A DNA stretch of 64,000 nucleotides from Candidatus Nitrosopumilus sp. Its GTDB lineage: Archaea; Thermoproteota; Nitrososphaeria; Nitrososphaerales; Nitrosopumilaceae. Both the position numbers and the translations under genes were made by a program. The stretch lies in the NCBI GenBank assembly GCA_013911135.1, contig JACERO010000079.1, forward strand, positions 24,051 through 88,050, read 5' to 3'. The notes under the pieces were generated by a model that was given only the letters and a program-made list of their open reading frames with translations, was not told the DNA's origin and made no database searches. Below are positions 51,201-60,119 of this stretch, in pieces; the first letter of the stretch is position 1; each line of letters opens with the position of its first letter.

Positions 51201-51596
51201 CTGTAAAGGTGCGATGGTTACTCCTTCTGTAACAACGGCCAACCCTACACGAACTGCAAGATCTAGTTTGTCTTCTAAGGTAGCATCAAAAAGAGAGTAT
51301 TTACCAAGAGCAATTTCTTTTGATAAAATAAGTGCAGAGAGTTCCTTCCCGTTTATTTTTAGTAGTTCTCTAAGAGGTTCACCAATATCAATTTCGTGCA
51401 TTTTGGAAACACGATCTGCCAAATCAAATGCGATTTTAGGTTCAATTATACCTGAAGAGTCTACCAAACTTGATTTTGCAACTGCTGCTTTCTCAAAGAT
51501 GGAAACTGTTTCACTTGAAAGATTTGAGTAGTAATCATGATAATAATCTGGCATCTTAATATCACTAATACGAGAAATTGCATCGTTATCTGACAT
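48219..51596 (-). CDS. polC: DNA polymerase D large subunit (DP2)
   Basis: GPMRSAGGTESAVTMLIADHVRK, NWHSAKRRDADGDADSIMLLMD, zinc-finger Cys clusters. Confidence 0.96.
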   Translation of the reverse strand: MSDNDAISRISDIKMPDYYHDYYSNLSSETVSIFEKAAVAKSSLVDSSGIIEPKIAFDLADRVSKMHEIDIGEPLRELLKINGKELSALILSKEIALGKYSLFDATLEDKLDLAVRVGLAVVTEGVTIAPLQGISEVKIKKNKDGTKYLSVSIAGPMRSAGGTESAVTMLIADHVRKAVGLTKYQANSFDDETGRFVEELRIYEREASSFQFHILDEDIEHVISHLPVELDGVDTDPFEVVNHKSMTRIKTDRVRGGALRVLNDGLIGRSKKLLKRIELYNLDGWEWLNDLKGIVQTGENQEDAAAKRMREVITGRSVLSMPKKLGGFRLRYGRACNTGFAAVGIHPVVGEILDHTIVVGTQIKIDIPGKGATIAFVDSIDTPTVRLKNGNVVKIRDIKHGLEIKNEIEKILHLGDILISFGDFLENNAQLIPSGYVEEFWIEELKQKIQKYEPDDQYLKQFLTRVPTIDEALKISLDFQIPLYPHYLYFWDKISSKELGQLLEPKQVTETSIEYFVEIKKILEKLGTPHKVENEIIVLENLEAKIFFNLLFREKPTISDLSVPKILTKSSGIQIKNKFSTSIGVRIGRPEKAAARQMKPPTHILFPISDKGGPTRDLLKASRNEHFFTNIFNRHCDQCDEPSIGIKCSKCGTKTTIFYKCSNCRNTLTEPYCKKCKRKVQTHSHKEFPLKTKLLSAQEKMGLRVKEPFKGVKELINQDRIAEPLEKGIVRQNFGLTVFKDGTVRFDATNSPLTQFKPSWIETSIEKLKELGYSHDIDGKPLTNLEQIVELRMQDVIIPYDSGNYLVSTCKYIDTLLVKFYGKSSFYNVKNTEELIGHLVIGLAPHTSVGIVGRIIGYTKTHVCFGTPNWHSAKRRDADGDADSIMLLMDSLLNFSRQFLSDRIGGLMDAPLLVQPLVLPHESQPQAHNLEVTKFLPLEFFESTFQQNKASDITSVEIIKSRLETERQFYDYFFTHLTSSLTTSKSRSAYSTLGSMLDKFDMQIKNAELIDVVNPSEIVSNVISTHLVPDIMGNLRAYARQNFRCTGCGKSFRRMPLIQTCVCGHKLIPTITKGSVEKYLKLAKRLVEKYDVGEYQRGRIYALSDEIELVFGKSKGDQSLLTDYA

Positions 51597-51608
51597 AATA
51601 CAATTCTA

Positions 51609-52361
51609 CTACTTGCTTCTTTGAATTACTTTTGCTATTTCTTGGAGTTTTTTGATGCTTCCTCCTTTTTCAAGGAATGTACCAATTACCAAAGCATCGG
51701 CTCCTGCTTTGACCAAGTTTTGGGCAGTTTTTACATCTTTGATTCCTCCTCCTACTATCAAGAATCCATTAAAAGCACGCCTTACTGTCTTGACCATCTC
51801 TGGAGTAACACTAGTTTTTGCACCAGAACCTGCTTCTAAATATACAAATCTCATTCCAAGAAATTGAGCGGCAAGGGCATATGCAGCAGCAATTTTTGGT
51901 TTTTCAAAAGGAATTCCTCGTGCAGAACCAACAAACCAAGCTGAGGTTCCATCTCCAATCACCAAATAAGCTGTTGGAAGTGATTCTAAACCAAATTTGA
52001 GAACACTCGGGGCTCCCAATGCTTGTGCTTGTGTGATAAAGTATGGATTTTCTGAGTTCATTAGGGAGCTAAATAGGATAGCATCAGCATCAGGCACAAC
52101 ACCTGTGACATTTCCAGGAAACAGGATTATTGGAATTTTAATGCCTTTTTTGATGCCTTTGACCACTTGAGCCATCTCAATCTGATCAGTGGCTGAGGAG
52201 CCTCCAACTAAGATTGCAGACGCACCAATCTTTTCAACATCTTTGGCAAGCTTACTTGATGCCTGTAATTGTGATACTTCAGAATCAATTAACACAAATA
52301 ATAATGCATTTTTCTTTTTTAATTCTAATTTTAGGAACGATTCAACTTTGTTTCCAGTCAT
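51609..52361 (-). CDS. Geranylgeranylglyceryl phosphate synthase
   Basis: FVYLEAGSGAKTSVTPEMV, LIVGGGIKDVKTAQNLVKAGADALVIGTFLEK. Confidence 0.92.
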   Translation of the reverse strand: MTGNKVESFLKLELKKKNALLFVLIDSEVSQLQASSKLAKDVEKIGASAILVGGSSATDQIEMAQVVKGIKKGIKIPIILFPGNVTGVVPDADAILFSSLMNSENPYFITQAQALGAPSVLKFGLESLPTAYLVIGDGTSAWFVGSARGIPFEKPKIAAAYALAAQFLGMRFVYLEAGSGAKTSVTPEMVKTVRRAFNGFLIVGGGIKDVKTAQNLVKAGADALVIGTFLEKGGSIKKLQEIAKVIQRSK

Positions 52362-52426
52362 AGTGGAGGTTTGTAGATGACTCTTTAAAGTTTAATTGGA
52401 ATGTCGGTATACAGATTTGTATAGCT

Positions 52427-52789
52427 ATGACAGACTCTAAAAAATCTAATTTTAACAATATTATTCGTCAAATCATCAAAAAATCACTATTTACAGAGCG
52501 ACAAATTGAAATTATTTTAAATCAGGAGGATCTTCTAGAATCTAAATTTTCTATAACTAGAGGAGCGTATTACAGGCAAGTTGGGCAATCTAGAGAGAAA
52601 TTAATCGCATTATTCTATTCAATTATACTTTTTCGGGGTCTAGGCATACTCTTACCTGATGATATTGATGTGATATCCAAACTTTCAGAGAACATTAGTG
52701 TGATGAATGATGGTGATATCTTCCCAGAAAGAGAAGAACAAATCACTAGGGTGATAGATATGACTATTCGAAAGGCATGTAATATGTGA
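52427..52789 (+). CDS. Conserved hypothetical (possible DNA-binding) protein
   Basis: Complete ORF, helical. Confidence 0.5.
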   Translation: MTDSKKSNFNNIIRQIIKKSLFTERQIEIILNQEDLLESKFSITRGAYYRQVGQSREKLIALFYSIILFRGLGILLPDDIDVISKLSENISVMNDGDIFPEREEQITRVIDMTIRKACNM

Positions 52790-52837
52790 TGTTTGTGATG
52801 ATAAATATTAAAAAGTAGTTGATGTGTTTGTGATTAT

Positions 52838-53518
52838 GTGTGTCAGTATGTTAATCTAAAGTGTAAAATAATGTTGTTCAATCACGATAAATCACAACAT
52901 AGGCGTAAATTTGTGATGTTAGTAGAAATTCCTGATCCTGAAGTGATTTTGAGTGTAATTTTAGCATTTGTAGTTGGTTTAGGTGGGTTGTACGTGTTCT
53001 ACAAAGTACTTCCATTCATTAAATCAAAAAGTGAAATGTCTGATGTTCCACAATCTGAGCGTTTAGAGTACTACGAAAGGCAGTTAATTGACATGAAAAT
53101 ACGCTTAGATGCCTTAGAAATTCAAGGAATTGAGCCTAAAACAGAGGATTCTAACTTAGAATTAAAACAACTCTTAGAAAAGTTGTTAAATAACAAAGCA
53201 AAAGAAAATAATGTAGAAGAAGTAATTCAACCTAAAACAAGATCTGAAAAACCAATTTCCACACCCAATATTCCTAGTATAGATCACACAAACCCAACAG
53301 ATTATGTGTTACAATTAATCACAAACAAAACTATGACATCACGTGACATACAAATCACATTAAAGAGAAGTAGGGAACATACTTCAAGATTAATGAAGAA
53401 ATTATTTGATGGTGGTTTTGTTCAAAGAAATATAGAAACTAAACCATACACTTATTCAATTACTAAAAAGGGAAAAGCAAAGGTTGAAGAAGTTCAAACT
53501 AGTCAAATTATTGCATAA
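52838..53518 (+). CDS. Membrane-anchored protein with C-terminal winged-helix domain
   Basis: TM segment VILAFVVGLGGLYVFYKV, coiled coil, then MTSRDIQITLKRSREHTSRLMKKLFDGGFVQRNIETKPYTYSITKKGK. Confidence 0.65.
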   Translation: MCQYVNLKCKIMLFNHDKSQHRRKFVMLVEIPDPEVILSVILAFVVGLGGLYVFYKVLPFIKSKSEMSDVPQSERLEYYERQLIDMKIRLDALEIQGIEPKTEDSNLELKQLLEKLLNNKAKENNVEEVIQPKTRSEKPISTPNIPSIDHTNPTDYVLQLITNKTMTSRDIQITLKRSREHTSRLMKKLFDGGFVQRNIETKPYTYSITKKGKAKVEEVQTSQIIA

Positions 53519-53633
53519 GAAAATTTTTTAGTTTATTATAATAGATTTTTATCCTTTCATTCAAATTTTCATAAAAATGTAATAATTCATTATTAATTAT
53601 AAATTATATATATTATAAAATTATAATAATAAT

Positions 53634-53878
53634 ATGTCTGTTCAAGAGAATGAAGTATTGGTAAAAATCACTTCAGCCGGGACAATTTCTATTCCAAAAC
53701 AATTTAGAAATACATGGATATTCAAAAAGGTGAATATGTAAAGTTAATATTAGGAAAAGATCGGTTAATTGTTAGAAAAATAACATTTCTTAATTGGTTA
53801 TCGTTGTTTTTGGCTTATCTTTATGGTTTGATAGGTCCATTCACGGCCTGTTCTAACTCTATCAATCCTACCTTTTGA
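53634..53878 (+). pseudogene. AbrB/SpoVT-type DNA-binding protein with a frameshift near 53707
   Basis: VLVKITSAGTISIPKQFRN then one-base shift gives KYMDIQKGEYVKLILGKDRLIVRKI. Confidence 0.6.
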
Positions 53879-54184
53879 TGAAAAACGTGACAAATAGGTG
53901 GATATTATACTAAGTTTTACTGGTTCGTTGAATTCATCTTCGTATTTTTCAAGAACGGTCGTGGAGGTAAATTTACTCATTGGGAAGAATTTATCCACAA
54001 TATGCCAAATTTTTAAGCCTACTGAGTCCATGTTTGTTGTTTCGTGTTCTTCCTTAATATTCATTAAGTCCATCATTTCAAATATTTTGAGAACCTTTTC
54101 CCTGGTGACATTACCTTCTATTTTGATGTCAAATCGTGCACCATCTAAGTCCTCCATGTCTATTCGAATACGTTTTTTAGCCAT
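53798..54184 (-). CDS. Hypothetical winged-helix-like protein
   Basis: Complete ORF; C-terminal LSIISTYLSRFSSKGRIDRVRTGREWTYQ. Confidence 0.55.
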   Translation of the reverse strand: MAKKRIRIDMEDLDGARFDIKIEGNVTREKVLKIFEMMDLMNIKEEHETTNMDSVGLKIWHIVDKFFPMSKFTSTTVLEKYEDEFNEPVKLSIISTYLSRFSSKGRIDRVRTGREWTYQTIKISQKQR

Positions 54185-54343
54185 CTTTGAGATCTAAAGG
54201 ATCAGATGTTAACAGTTCAATTGATCTGAGAATGTTTGTTAACTAGATTGTTTGTTAACACTGACTGCGTAAGCCACGCCTAGCCATATTTTTGTTATTA
54301 ACAACATATCATGTAAAACCCCCTCTAATTAAGAAATATTTAT

Positions 54344-54365
54344 GCCTGGAGTGGAAACAAAAGGG
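54344..54365 (+). promoter_or_regulatory. ORB-like element 1
   Basis: GCCTGGAGTGGAAACAAAAGGG, resembling archaeal mini-ORB (TGGAAAC + G-tract). Confidence 0.7.
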
Positions 54366-54405
54366 TTGTTTCAAGCATATTCACAGTGTTAACATCAATC
54401 TTAAC

Positions 54406-54427
54406 GCCTGGAATGGAAATTAAAGGG
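54406..54427 (+). promoter_or_regulatory. ORB-like element 2
   Basis: GCCTGGAATGGAAATTAAAGGG, 19/22 identical to element 1, same orientation. Confidence 0.68.
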
Positions 54428-54461
54428 TCAAAATAGACTTTTTGTATAATTTCATAACAGG

Positions 54462-54482
54462 AAATTAACAAAATGTTAATTT
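54462..54482. repeat. Perfect inverted repeat, 9-bp arms with 3-nt spacer
   Basis: AAATTAACA-AAA-TGTTAATTT. Confidence 0.8.
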
Positions 54483-54668
54483 TAAGGTAAAAATTAGATT
54501 CAACCCACACACCAATCTTTCCACTCTATATTTTTTTTAATTTTTTTTTAAGAAAATCAAAATCTAACTAAAAATAATTAATTACAAACTAAACTAGAGT
54601 TACTGTTCTCTTCTATACTCTCTTAATTTAGATATGGTTATGATATTATTAATAGGAAACAAAGGTGT

Positions 54669-55877
54669 GTGAGTATGTCTGATCCGGTAGATAGATTACT
54701 TGATGCAGTAGAATTAGGTGAATCTATAATAAAAAACAGAGATATTTTACAAACAACTTACATACCAAATACCATACAACATAGAACTTCTGAACAAGAA
54801 CAAGTTACACAATCACTATTACCAATACTAAAACAATCAAGACCATCTAATCTTTTGGTTTATGGAAAACCTGGAATAGGTAAAACATTAGTTGTAAAAA
54901 AAGTAATTTCTAAAATTCAAGAAAGAGTAGAAAAATCAAATTTTCCAATTAAACTAGTTTATTCAAACTCTAAAGAAGAGACGACCCTTTATGGATTATT
55001 AGTTAGTTTAGGCAGACAATTAAATCTAAATGAGAAAGAATTACCCACAACTGGTCTAGCAATAAGTGAGGTTTTCAAAAGACTCCTCAATAAGATTGAT
55101 GAAGGAAAACTTAACGCAATTTTTGTAATTGATGAGATTGACTATCTAGTCCAATTAATATCAAAAACAGGTAAGGACATCTTATACCAACTTACAAGAG
55201 CAAATGAGCGATTAAAACAAGGCTCCCTAACTTTGGTAGGAATTTCAAATGATCTAACGTTTAAAGAAAAACTAGACCCTAGAGTAATTAGCAGTCTTGG
55301 TGAAGAAGAGATTGTCTTTACTAACTATAATGTTGAACAAATTAAAACAATTCTTGAAGAGAGAATTAATGAAGCCTTTGTAGAGAATTCTGTTGAGGAT
55401 CCTGCCCTAAATCTATGTGCAGCACTTGTAGGAGGAGAACACGGTGATGCTCGTAGGGCAATTGATTTGATTCGTGTCGCAGGAGAGATTGCTGAAAGAC
55501 AACAATCAAACAAAGTTACAGTTGAACATGTCAGAGAAGCCTCTCTAAAAATTGAAGAAAACAAAGAGGAAACCTCTCTAAAATCATATCCCCTTCATGA
55601 AAAACTAATCATTCTTGCAATTATGAAGGCAAATGGCTCTTCAACTGGAGAGATCTACTCATCATACAAAAATCTCTGCAAGACAGTTGGCCGGGATGAG
55701 CTAACCCAAAGAAGGATTACACAAATGTTGAGTGAAATTGAATTATCTGGAATTATTACTGGAAGACTAGTCCACCAAGGAATTCACGGTAGAACAAAAA
55801 AATACAAACTTACAATCTCATCTGAAATGATAAAAAAGACCTTCAAAAACGATCTAACTTTGAAGGATATTATCTAA
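54669..55877 (+). CDS. cdc6: Orc1/Cdc6 replication initiator
   Basis: NLLVYGKPGIGKTLVVKKV, AIFVIDEIDYLV, GEHGDARRAIDLIRVAGEIAE. Confidence 0.95.
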   Translation: MSMSDPVDRLLDAVELGESIIKNRDILQTTYIPNTIQHRTSEQEQVTQSLLPILKQSRPSNLLVYGKPGIGKTLVVKKVISKIQERVEKSNFPIKLVYSNSKEETTLYGLLVSLGRQLNLNEKELPTTGLAISEVFKRLLNKIDEGKLNAIFVIDEIDYLVQLISKTGKDILYQLTRANERLKQGSLTLVGISNDLTFKEKLDPRVISSLGEEEIVFTNYNVEQIKTILEERINEAFVENSVEDPALNLCAALVGGEHGDARRAIDLIRVAGEIAERQQSNKVTVEHVREASLKIEENKEETSLKSYPLHEKLIILAIMKANGSSTGEIYSSYKNLCKTVGRDELTQRRITQMLSEIELSGIITGRLVHQGIHGRTKKYKLTISSEMIKKTFKNDLTLKDII

Positions 55878-57299
55878 CTCTAAATTATAATTTTCATAAT
55901 GAACTTGGAAAGTTTTTAGATTTACCATAAGTGCAATTCCTGGATTTGGGGTCATTCCAACACTAACCTGGAAAGGTGTTTGTTTTTGCCATGAACCAGA
56001 ATTTACCAATAAAATTCCCTTATACATATCCAATTCTGCTCTATGAACATGACCTACATGAAAGATATCTGGAATATCCTCAATTACCAAAAGATCCTCC
56101 ATCTCTGGGGCTATGGGTGTTTGACTACCATAAATTGGACTTAGGTGTCTAGCCTTGAGAAGATGTTTCATTACATTTGTTGGTTTGTCATAACTTAGAC
56201 CAGGTGTGGTCTTTACAATATCATCAATACTCTGTCCATGAAACATCATTACCTTTACCCCGTTCAATGAAACTACGGCTGGGTTTCCAACCATTACTAC
56301 ATTTTCCATTTCCCACAAACTTGAATTGTATTTTTTTGGTATGGCTGGTTGTGGGAGGGCTCTTCTTCCAGGATCATGGTTTCCAGGCATTATAATGACC
56401 TTTATATTTTTTGGAATCTTTTCAATCAAACCAACTGCCTTTTTTAGTTGCTCTTCAATGGTCTGGCAAATCAATTCTTTATCCTGATTTGGATATATTC
56501 CAACTCCATCAACTACATCACCTCCAATTAAGACAAAACGAATTTTTCTTGCAACTGGATCTGGGCTTGATAACCACAAAATAAATTTTGTAAATTCCTC
56601 CTCCATGAAGTACTTACTTCCAATATGAAGATCTGAAAGAAAGACTGCATACACTTCAGATTCTGATTTGTTGATGGCCTGATCTGGAATATCTGGCAGA
56701 ATTATATTCTTTATAATAAATCCAGAATTCTTTCCTAAACCTATCCTTACCATTACAAATTGGTCAGTTAGAAGAGTACCTACAGTCTTTTGTAATTCAT
56801 TATCAAAAACAATACCCTCAAACAAACCTGATGGGTCCTCTAGAGTCAATTTTGAGATATTTCTTTTACTAATTCTTGAAGTAACAAGACCACAGACGTA
56901 CGTATCTCCTTCTTGTTTTGTGGTTTTCAAAGATGCAATAGATTTGAGTTTTTTTGATTCTGGTCTATCTGAAATTATTCTTTTAAGCTTGTTAAAACGA
57001 CTTGAAAATAATGCATTATACCCTTTAACTCCCTCACCTGTTGTTATTTTTTTCGTAGGATCAGATAATACTTTGATTTTACTTTGTAGAGTTGGATCCT
57101 CTTTAATTCCAAGATATGTCTCTAAATCATCTTGGTTGATCTGAAATAATTTTTGTTTGGTTTTCTCTCTAACTATCTCTTTTATGATCTTCTCTAATTT
57201 TTTAACATCAAAATTTTCTAAAATTTTAAAAGCATCTGGATGAATCTGAAATCCTTTGTTTAATGCATAGTTTAATGCAAAGGTTAACTCCTTTTTCAT
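55854..57299 (-). CDS. polB: DNA polymerase D small subunit (DP1)
   Basis: YAVFLSDLHIGSKYFMEEEF, LIGGDVVDGVGIYPNQ, IIMPGNHDPGRRALPQPAIPKKY. Confidence 0.95.
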   Translation of the reverse strand: MKKELTFALNYALNKGFQIHPDAFKILENFDVKKLEKIIKEIVREKTKQKLFQINQDDLETYLGIKEDPTLQSKIKVLSDPTKKITTGEGVKGYNALFSSRFNKLKRIISDRPESKKLKSIASLKTTKQEGDTYVCGLVTSRISKRNISKLTLEDPSGLFEGIVFDNELQKTVGTLLTDQFVMVRIGLGKNSGFIIKNIILPDIPDQAINKSESEVYAVFLSDLHIGSKYFMEEEFTKFILWLSSPDPVARKIRFVLIGGDVVDGVGIYPNQDKELICQTIEEQLKKAVGLIEKIPKNIKVIIMPGNHDPGRRALPQPAIPKKYNSSLWEMENVVMVGNPAVVSLNGVKVMMFHGQSIDDIVKTTPGLSYDKPTNVMKHLLKARHLSPIYGSQTPIAPEMEDLLVIEDIPDIFHVGHVHRAELDMYKGILLVNSGSWQKQTPFQVSVGMTPNPGIALMVNLKTFQVHYENYNLELDNILQS

Positions 57300-57378
57300 A
57301 TCAAAAAATATTATCTGGTTTAATTAAATCTGTGCCTAACACCTAACCCTCAAATATTGTATAAAATGAGAAGGTAAT

Positions 57379-57915
57379 ATGAATAAAATTAGAATAATTA
57401 CATTTTTCATATTTTTAGGAATTTTTGCTACTGCATTTCAGATCGGCTCAATGAGTTCTGTAAGTGAAGAAGAAGCAAATGCCTTCATGGCTGAATTTGA
57501 AGAACTTGTTTTAGATATTGATGCATTTGGAATTTTCACACATAATACTACTATTGCACTACCAATGTTTATTCCTGGATTTGGAATTGCATGGGGACTT
57601 TTTTCTGCTTGGTCTACAGGATTTGCTTTTGCCGCAATTGTTTCTACTGTTCCTGAAATAGGAGAAATTCCACCACTCTCAATTCTTTTCTTATCACCAT
57701 TTGGACTGATGGAAATTGTTGCATATTCGATAGGCATCTCTAGAAGTTTCATACTAATTCAGGCAGTAATTAAAAAGATCAATCTTACTTCATTTCTCAA
57801 ACCAACAGTCATTGAAATTGGAATTGTTGTGGCGCTCCTTTTGGCAGGAGGATATCTTGAATTTTTCATGATAGAATTGGCCCAACAAGAAGGCCTTGAG
57901 ATGCCTGGATTCTAA
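57379..57915 (+). CDS. SpoIIM-family membrane protein
   Basis: GIFTHNTTIALPMFIPGFGIAWGLFSAWSTG; LFLSPFGLMEIVAYSIGIS. Confidence 0.8.
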   Translation: MNKIRIITFFIFLGIFATAFQIGSMSSVSEEEANAFMAEFEELVLDIDAFGIFTHNTTIALPMFIPGFGIAWGLFSAWSTGFAFAAIVSTVPEIGEIPPLSILFLSPFGLMEIVAYSIGISRSFILIQAVIKKINLTSFLKPTVIEIGIVVALLLAGGYLEFFMIELAQQEGLEMPGF

Positions 57916-57920
57916 TTTCT

Positions 57921-58975
57921 CTATTTATTTGATGCCAATCTTTTTCTTAGCAAGAAAATTCCTATAATTACTATTGCTGTAGAAATACCATATATATATG
58001 AAAACTCTTCACCTAATATCAAAGCAGCAAATCCTAAACCAAAAATCGATGTAGTAGAATAAACAAGAATTGTTTTAACTGGACCGATTAATCTTATTGC
58101 AATAAGAAAAAACATTGTAGGTAATCCTACTCCAAGAATACTAACAAGAATGATTGGAATTATTTGATCCCAGCTAATTTCTATTGGCATGTCCAATACA
58201 AAAATAACTCCTAAAGCAAGTGCTCCTCCTGAAAATGAATAAAGCTGCATTATTCTATGCGAGCTTATTTTGTTGCTTACAAACTTGTAAAGATTAACAT
58301 CAATAGCAAGAAAAAACCCAGAAACTATTATCAAGATATTACCATAAAGTAGTTCTGTTATAACATGCCTGCGTGGGACATATTATACACGATAGGTAGG
58401 ACCATTACACCAAAAATTATCATGAAAAATGGGACTAGTTTACTTTTTGTTAATCGTTCACGAAATATAATTATTGCAATCATCAATGCAAAGACTATTT
58501 CTGCATTATCGAAAAGTGAGGCATTTATTGCAGTAGAATCTTTCAAACCCACAAAATATAGGCCCATTCCTATTAATTCAGCAACACCGACCAATAATTA
58601 CGATTAAGCTTCTACGGTCAATCTTAGTTATTGAACCACCAGCACGTCGTGCAAGTGGCGTAAAGAACACTCCGTTAATAATGTAAATAATGAAAATCAA
58701 AACAATTGGATTGATTTCAGTGTTAGAATTACTTTCTACAAGTGGTTTGCTAATAACATGAGTTAAAGCATAAAGGGCTGAAGCAGTGAGTATAACAAAA
58801 ATTCCAATTGATTTTTTAGAATTTTTTTCAAGTTTTTGTAATAATAATCTCAGCCGGCACCAACGCCAAGAAGACTGTCTGTCCTCGGATTAGATTTTAT
58901 AATTTGATTGTATGTACCAATAAACTCTCTTAGATTGCTCCTTTCTATGACATCTTGAGGTTCTGGACTCGCCAT
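57921..58975 (-). pseudogene. EamA/DMT-family transporter with multiple frameshifts
   Basis: GLYFVGLKDSTAINASLFDNAEIVFALMIAIIIFRERLT and GLGFAALILGEEFSYIYGISTAIVIIGIFLL in separate frames. Confidence 0.75.
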
Positions 58976-59169
58976 CACCCGTTCACATTTTCACTAATTA
59001 CTAGTATATGAATACATAATTAAATTTTTTATTAATTTCATATACTTTACTTATTGAGCAAATCTTAAGGATTTCTAAAAGAAAAACAATTTTTCCATTA
59101 AATTACTCTCTGTTGTACACAAAATTAGCCTCAAAAATGGTGTTTAGATATACTATATGTTACATCTAA

Positions 59170-60119
59170 AATAATTCAGTAGCAAATTATAAACCAAATT
59201 AGAGGACAAATTAATCGTAAGGTAACTATAACACTAATAGCATTACTTGTTGTTTCATCAGGATATTTTATTAATGAATCATTTGCTGAAATTTCTGAGA
59301 ATCAAGCGTTTCTTTTAGAGGGTTCTGGATTTGCAGTAACTGAGGAATCAATTAAAATGTCAGAAATTGATCTTGGTTTATCTTCACAACAACAACGTGG
59401 AAGCACAATTAACTTTCTAATCGAAGATGGTTTTATTACATTAAATGATGAGGAATTTATTATCTCTGATTTAGAAGGAAAATTTTTGCGTGAAGGTCGT
59501 TACATTAGAATTAATGGAGATGTTGAGAGCTCAAGTGGATTTGATACATCAATTAGCTTCTTTGGAAGACTAGTTGAAGAAAGCAAAGATGCAGCAGTTT
59601 ATGGTTTTACTGGCAGAATTACAACTCCTGATGATACTTACAAAGTAATTTACACAATAAAATTATCTACCCTCTCAAAAATTACCACAACTACAGAGTC
59701 TGAAGCATCAAACGATCTCACATTACACATTCTTAAAGGCTCAGCTATAGTTGGGGGGTCAGAAAGTTATATTGATACAGGTGAAGCTCAAAATACAATT
59801 GATCCATCTAGATTGAGATATTTCTCACAAGATAGAATTTCAATAGAACCAGGTATTACCATTACAATAGTAAATGATGATGAAGTATCTTACAGTATTA
59901 TTAGTGGAAAAGAAAACAGTGATCGTTATGTTCCATTTACTCCTGATGGAAGAATTTCAACTGGAGATATTGCACAGGAGAATCAGTTAACATAACATTT
60001 GATGATATGGGATTTTACAGACTATGATCCAGATTATGAATGGATGAAAATTGTAGCATATGTCTTTCCAAGTTCAGATAATTTAGTTTTTGGTGACGGA
60101 CAAAACTTAGGTAACTAAT
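59170..60119 (+). pseudogene. Secreted conserved protein, frameshifts near 59975 and 60027, no clear start codon
   Basis: Signal-peptide-like KVTITLIALLVVSSGYFINESFA precedes the 59357-59995 ORF; C-terminal reading ESVNITFDDMGFYRL / YDPDYEWMKIVAYVFPSSD in shifted frames. Confidence 0.5.

Larger units (their letters stand above)
54185..54668. other. Candidate chromosomal replication origin (oriC)
   Basis: 484-bp intergenic region upstream of orc1/cdc6 with two ORB-like repeats, four TGTTAAC motifs, an inverted repeat and a T-rich tract. Confidence 0.72.

Noticed and set aside
51621-52380. Four plus-strand ORFs antisense to GGGP synthase
   Set aside because: Mutually overlapping low-complexity translations opposite a conserved gene
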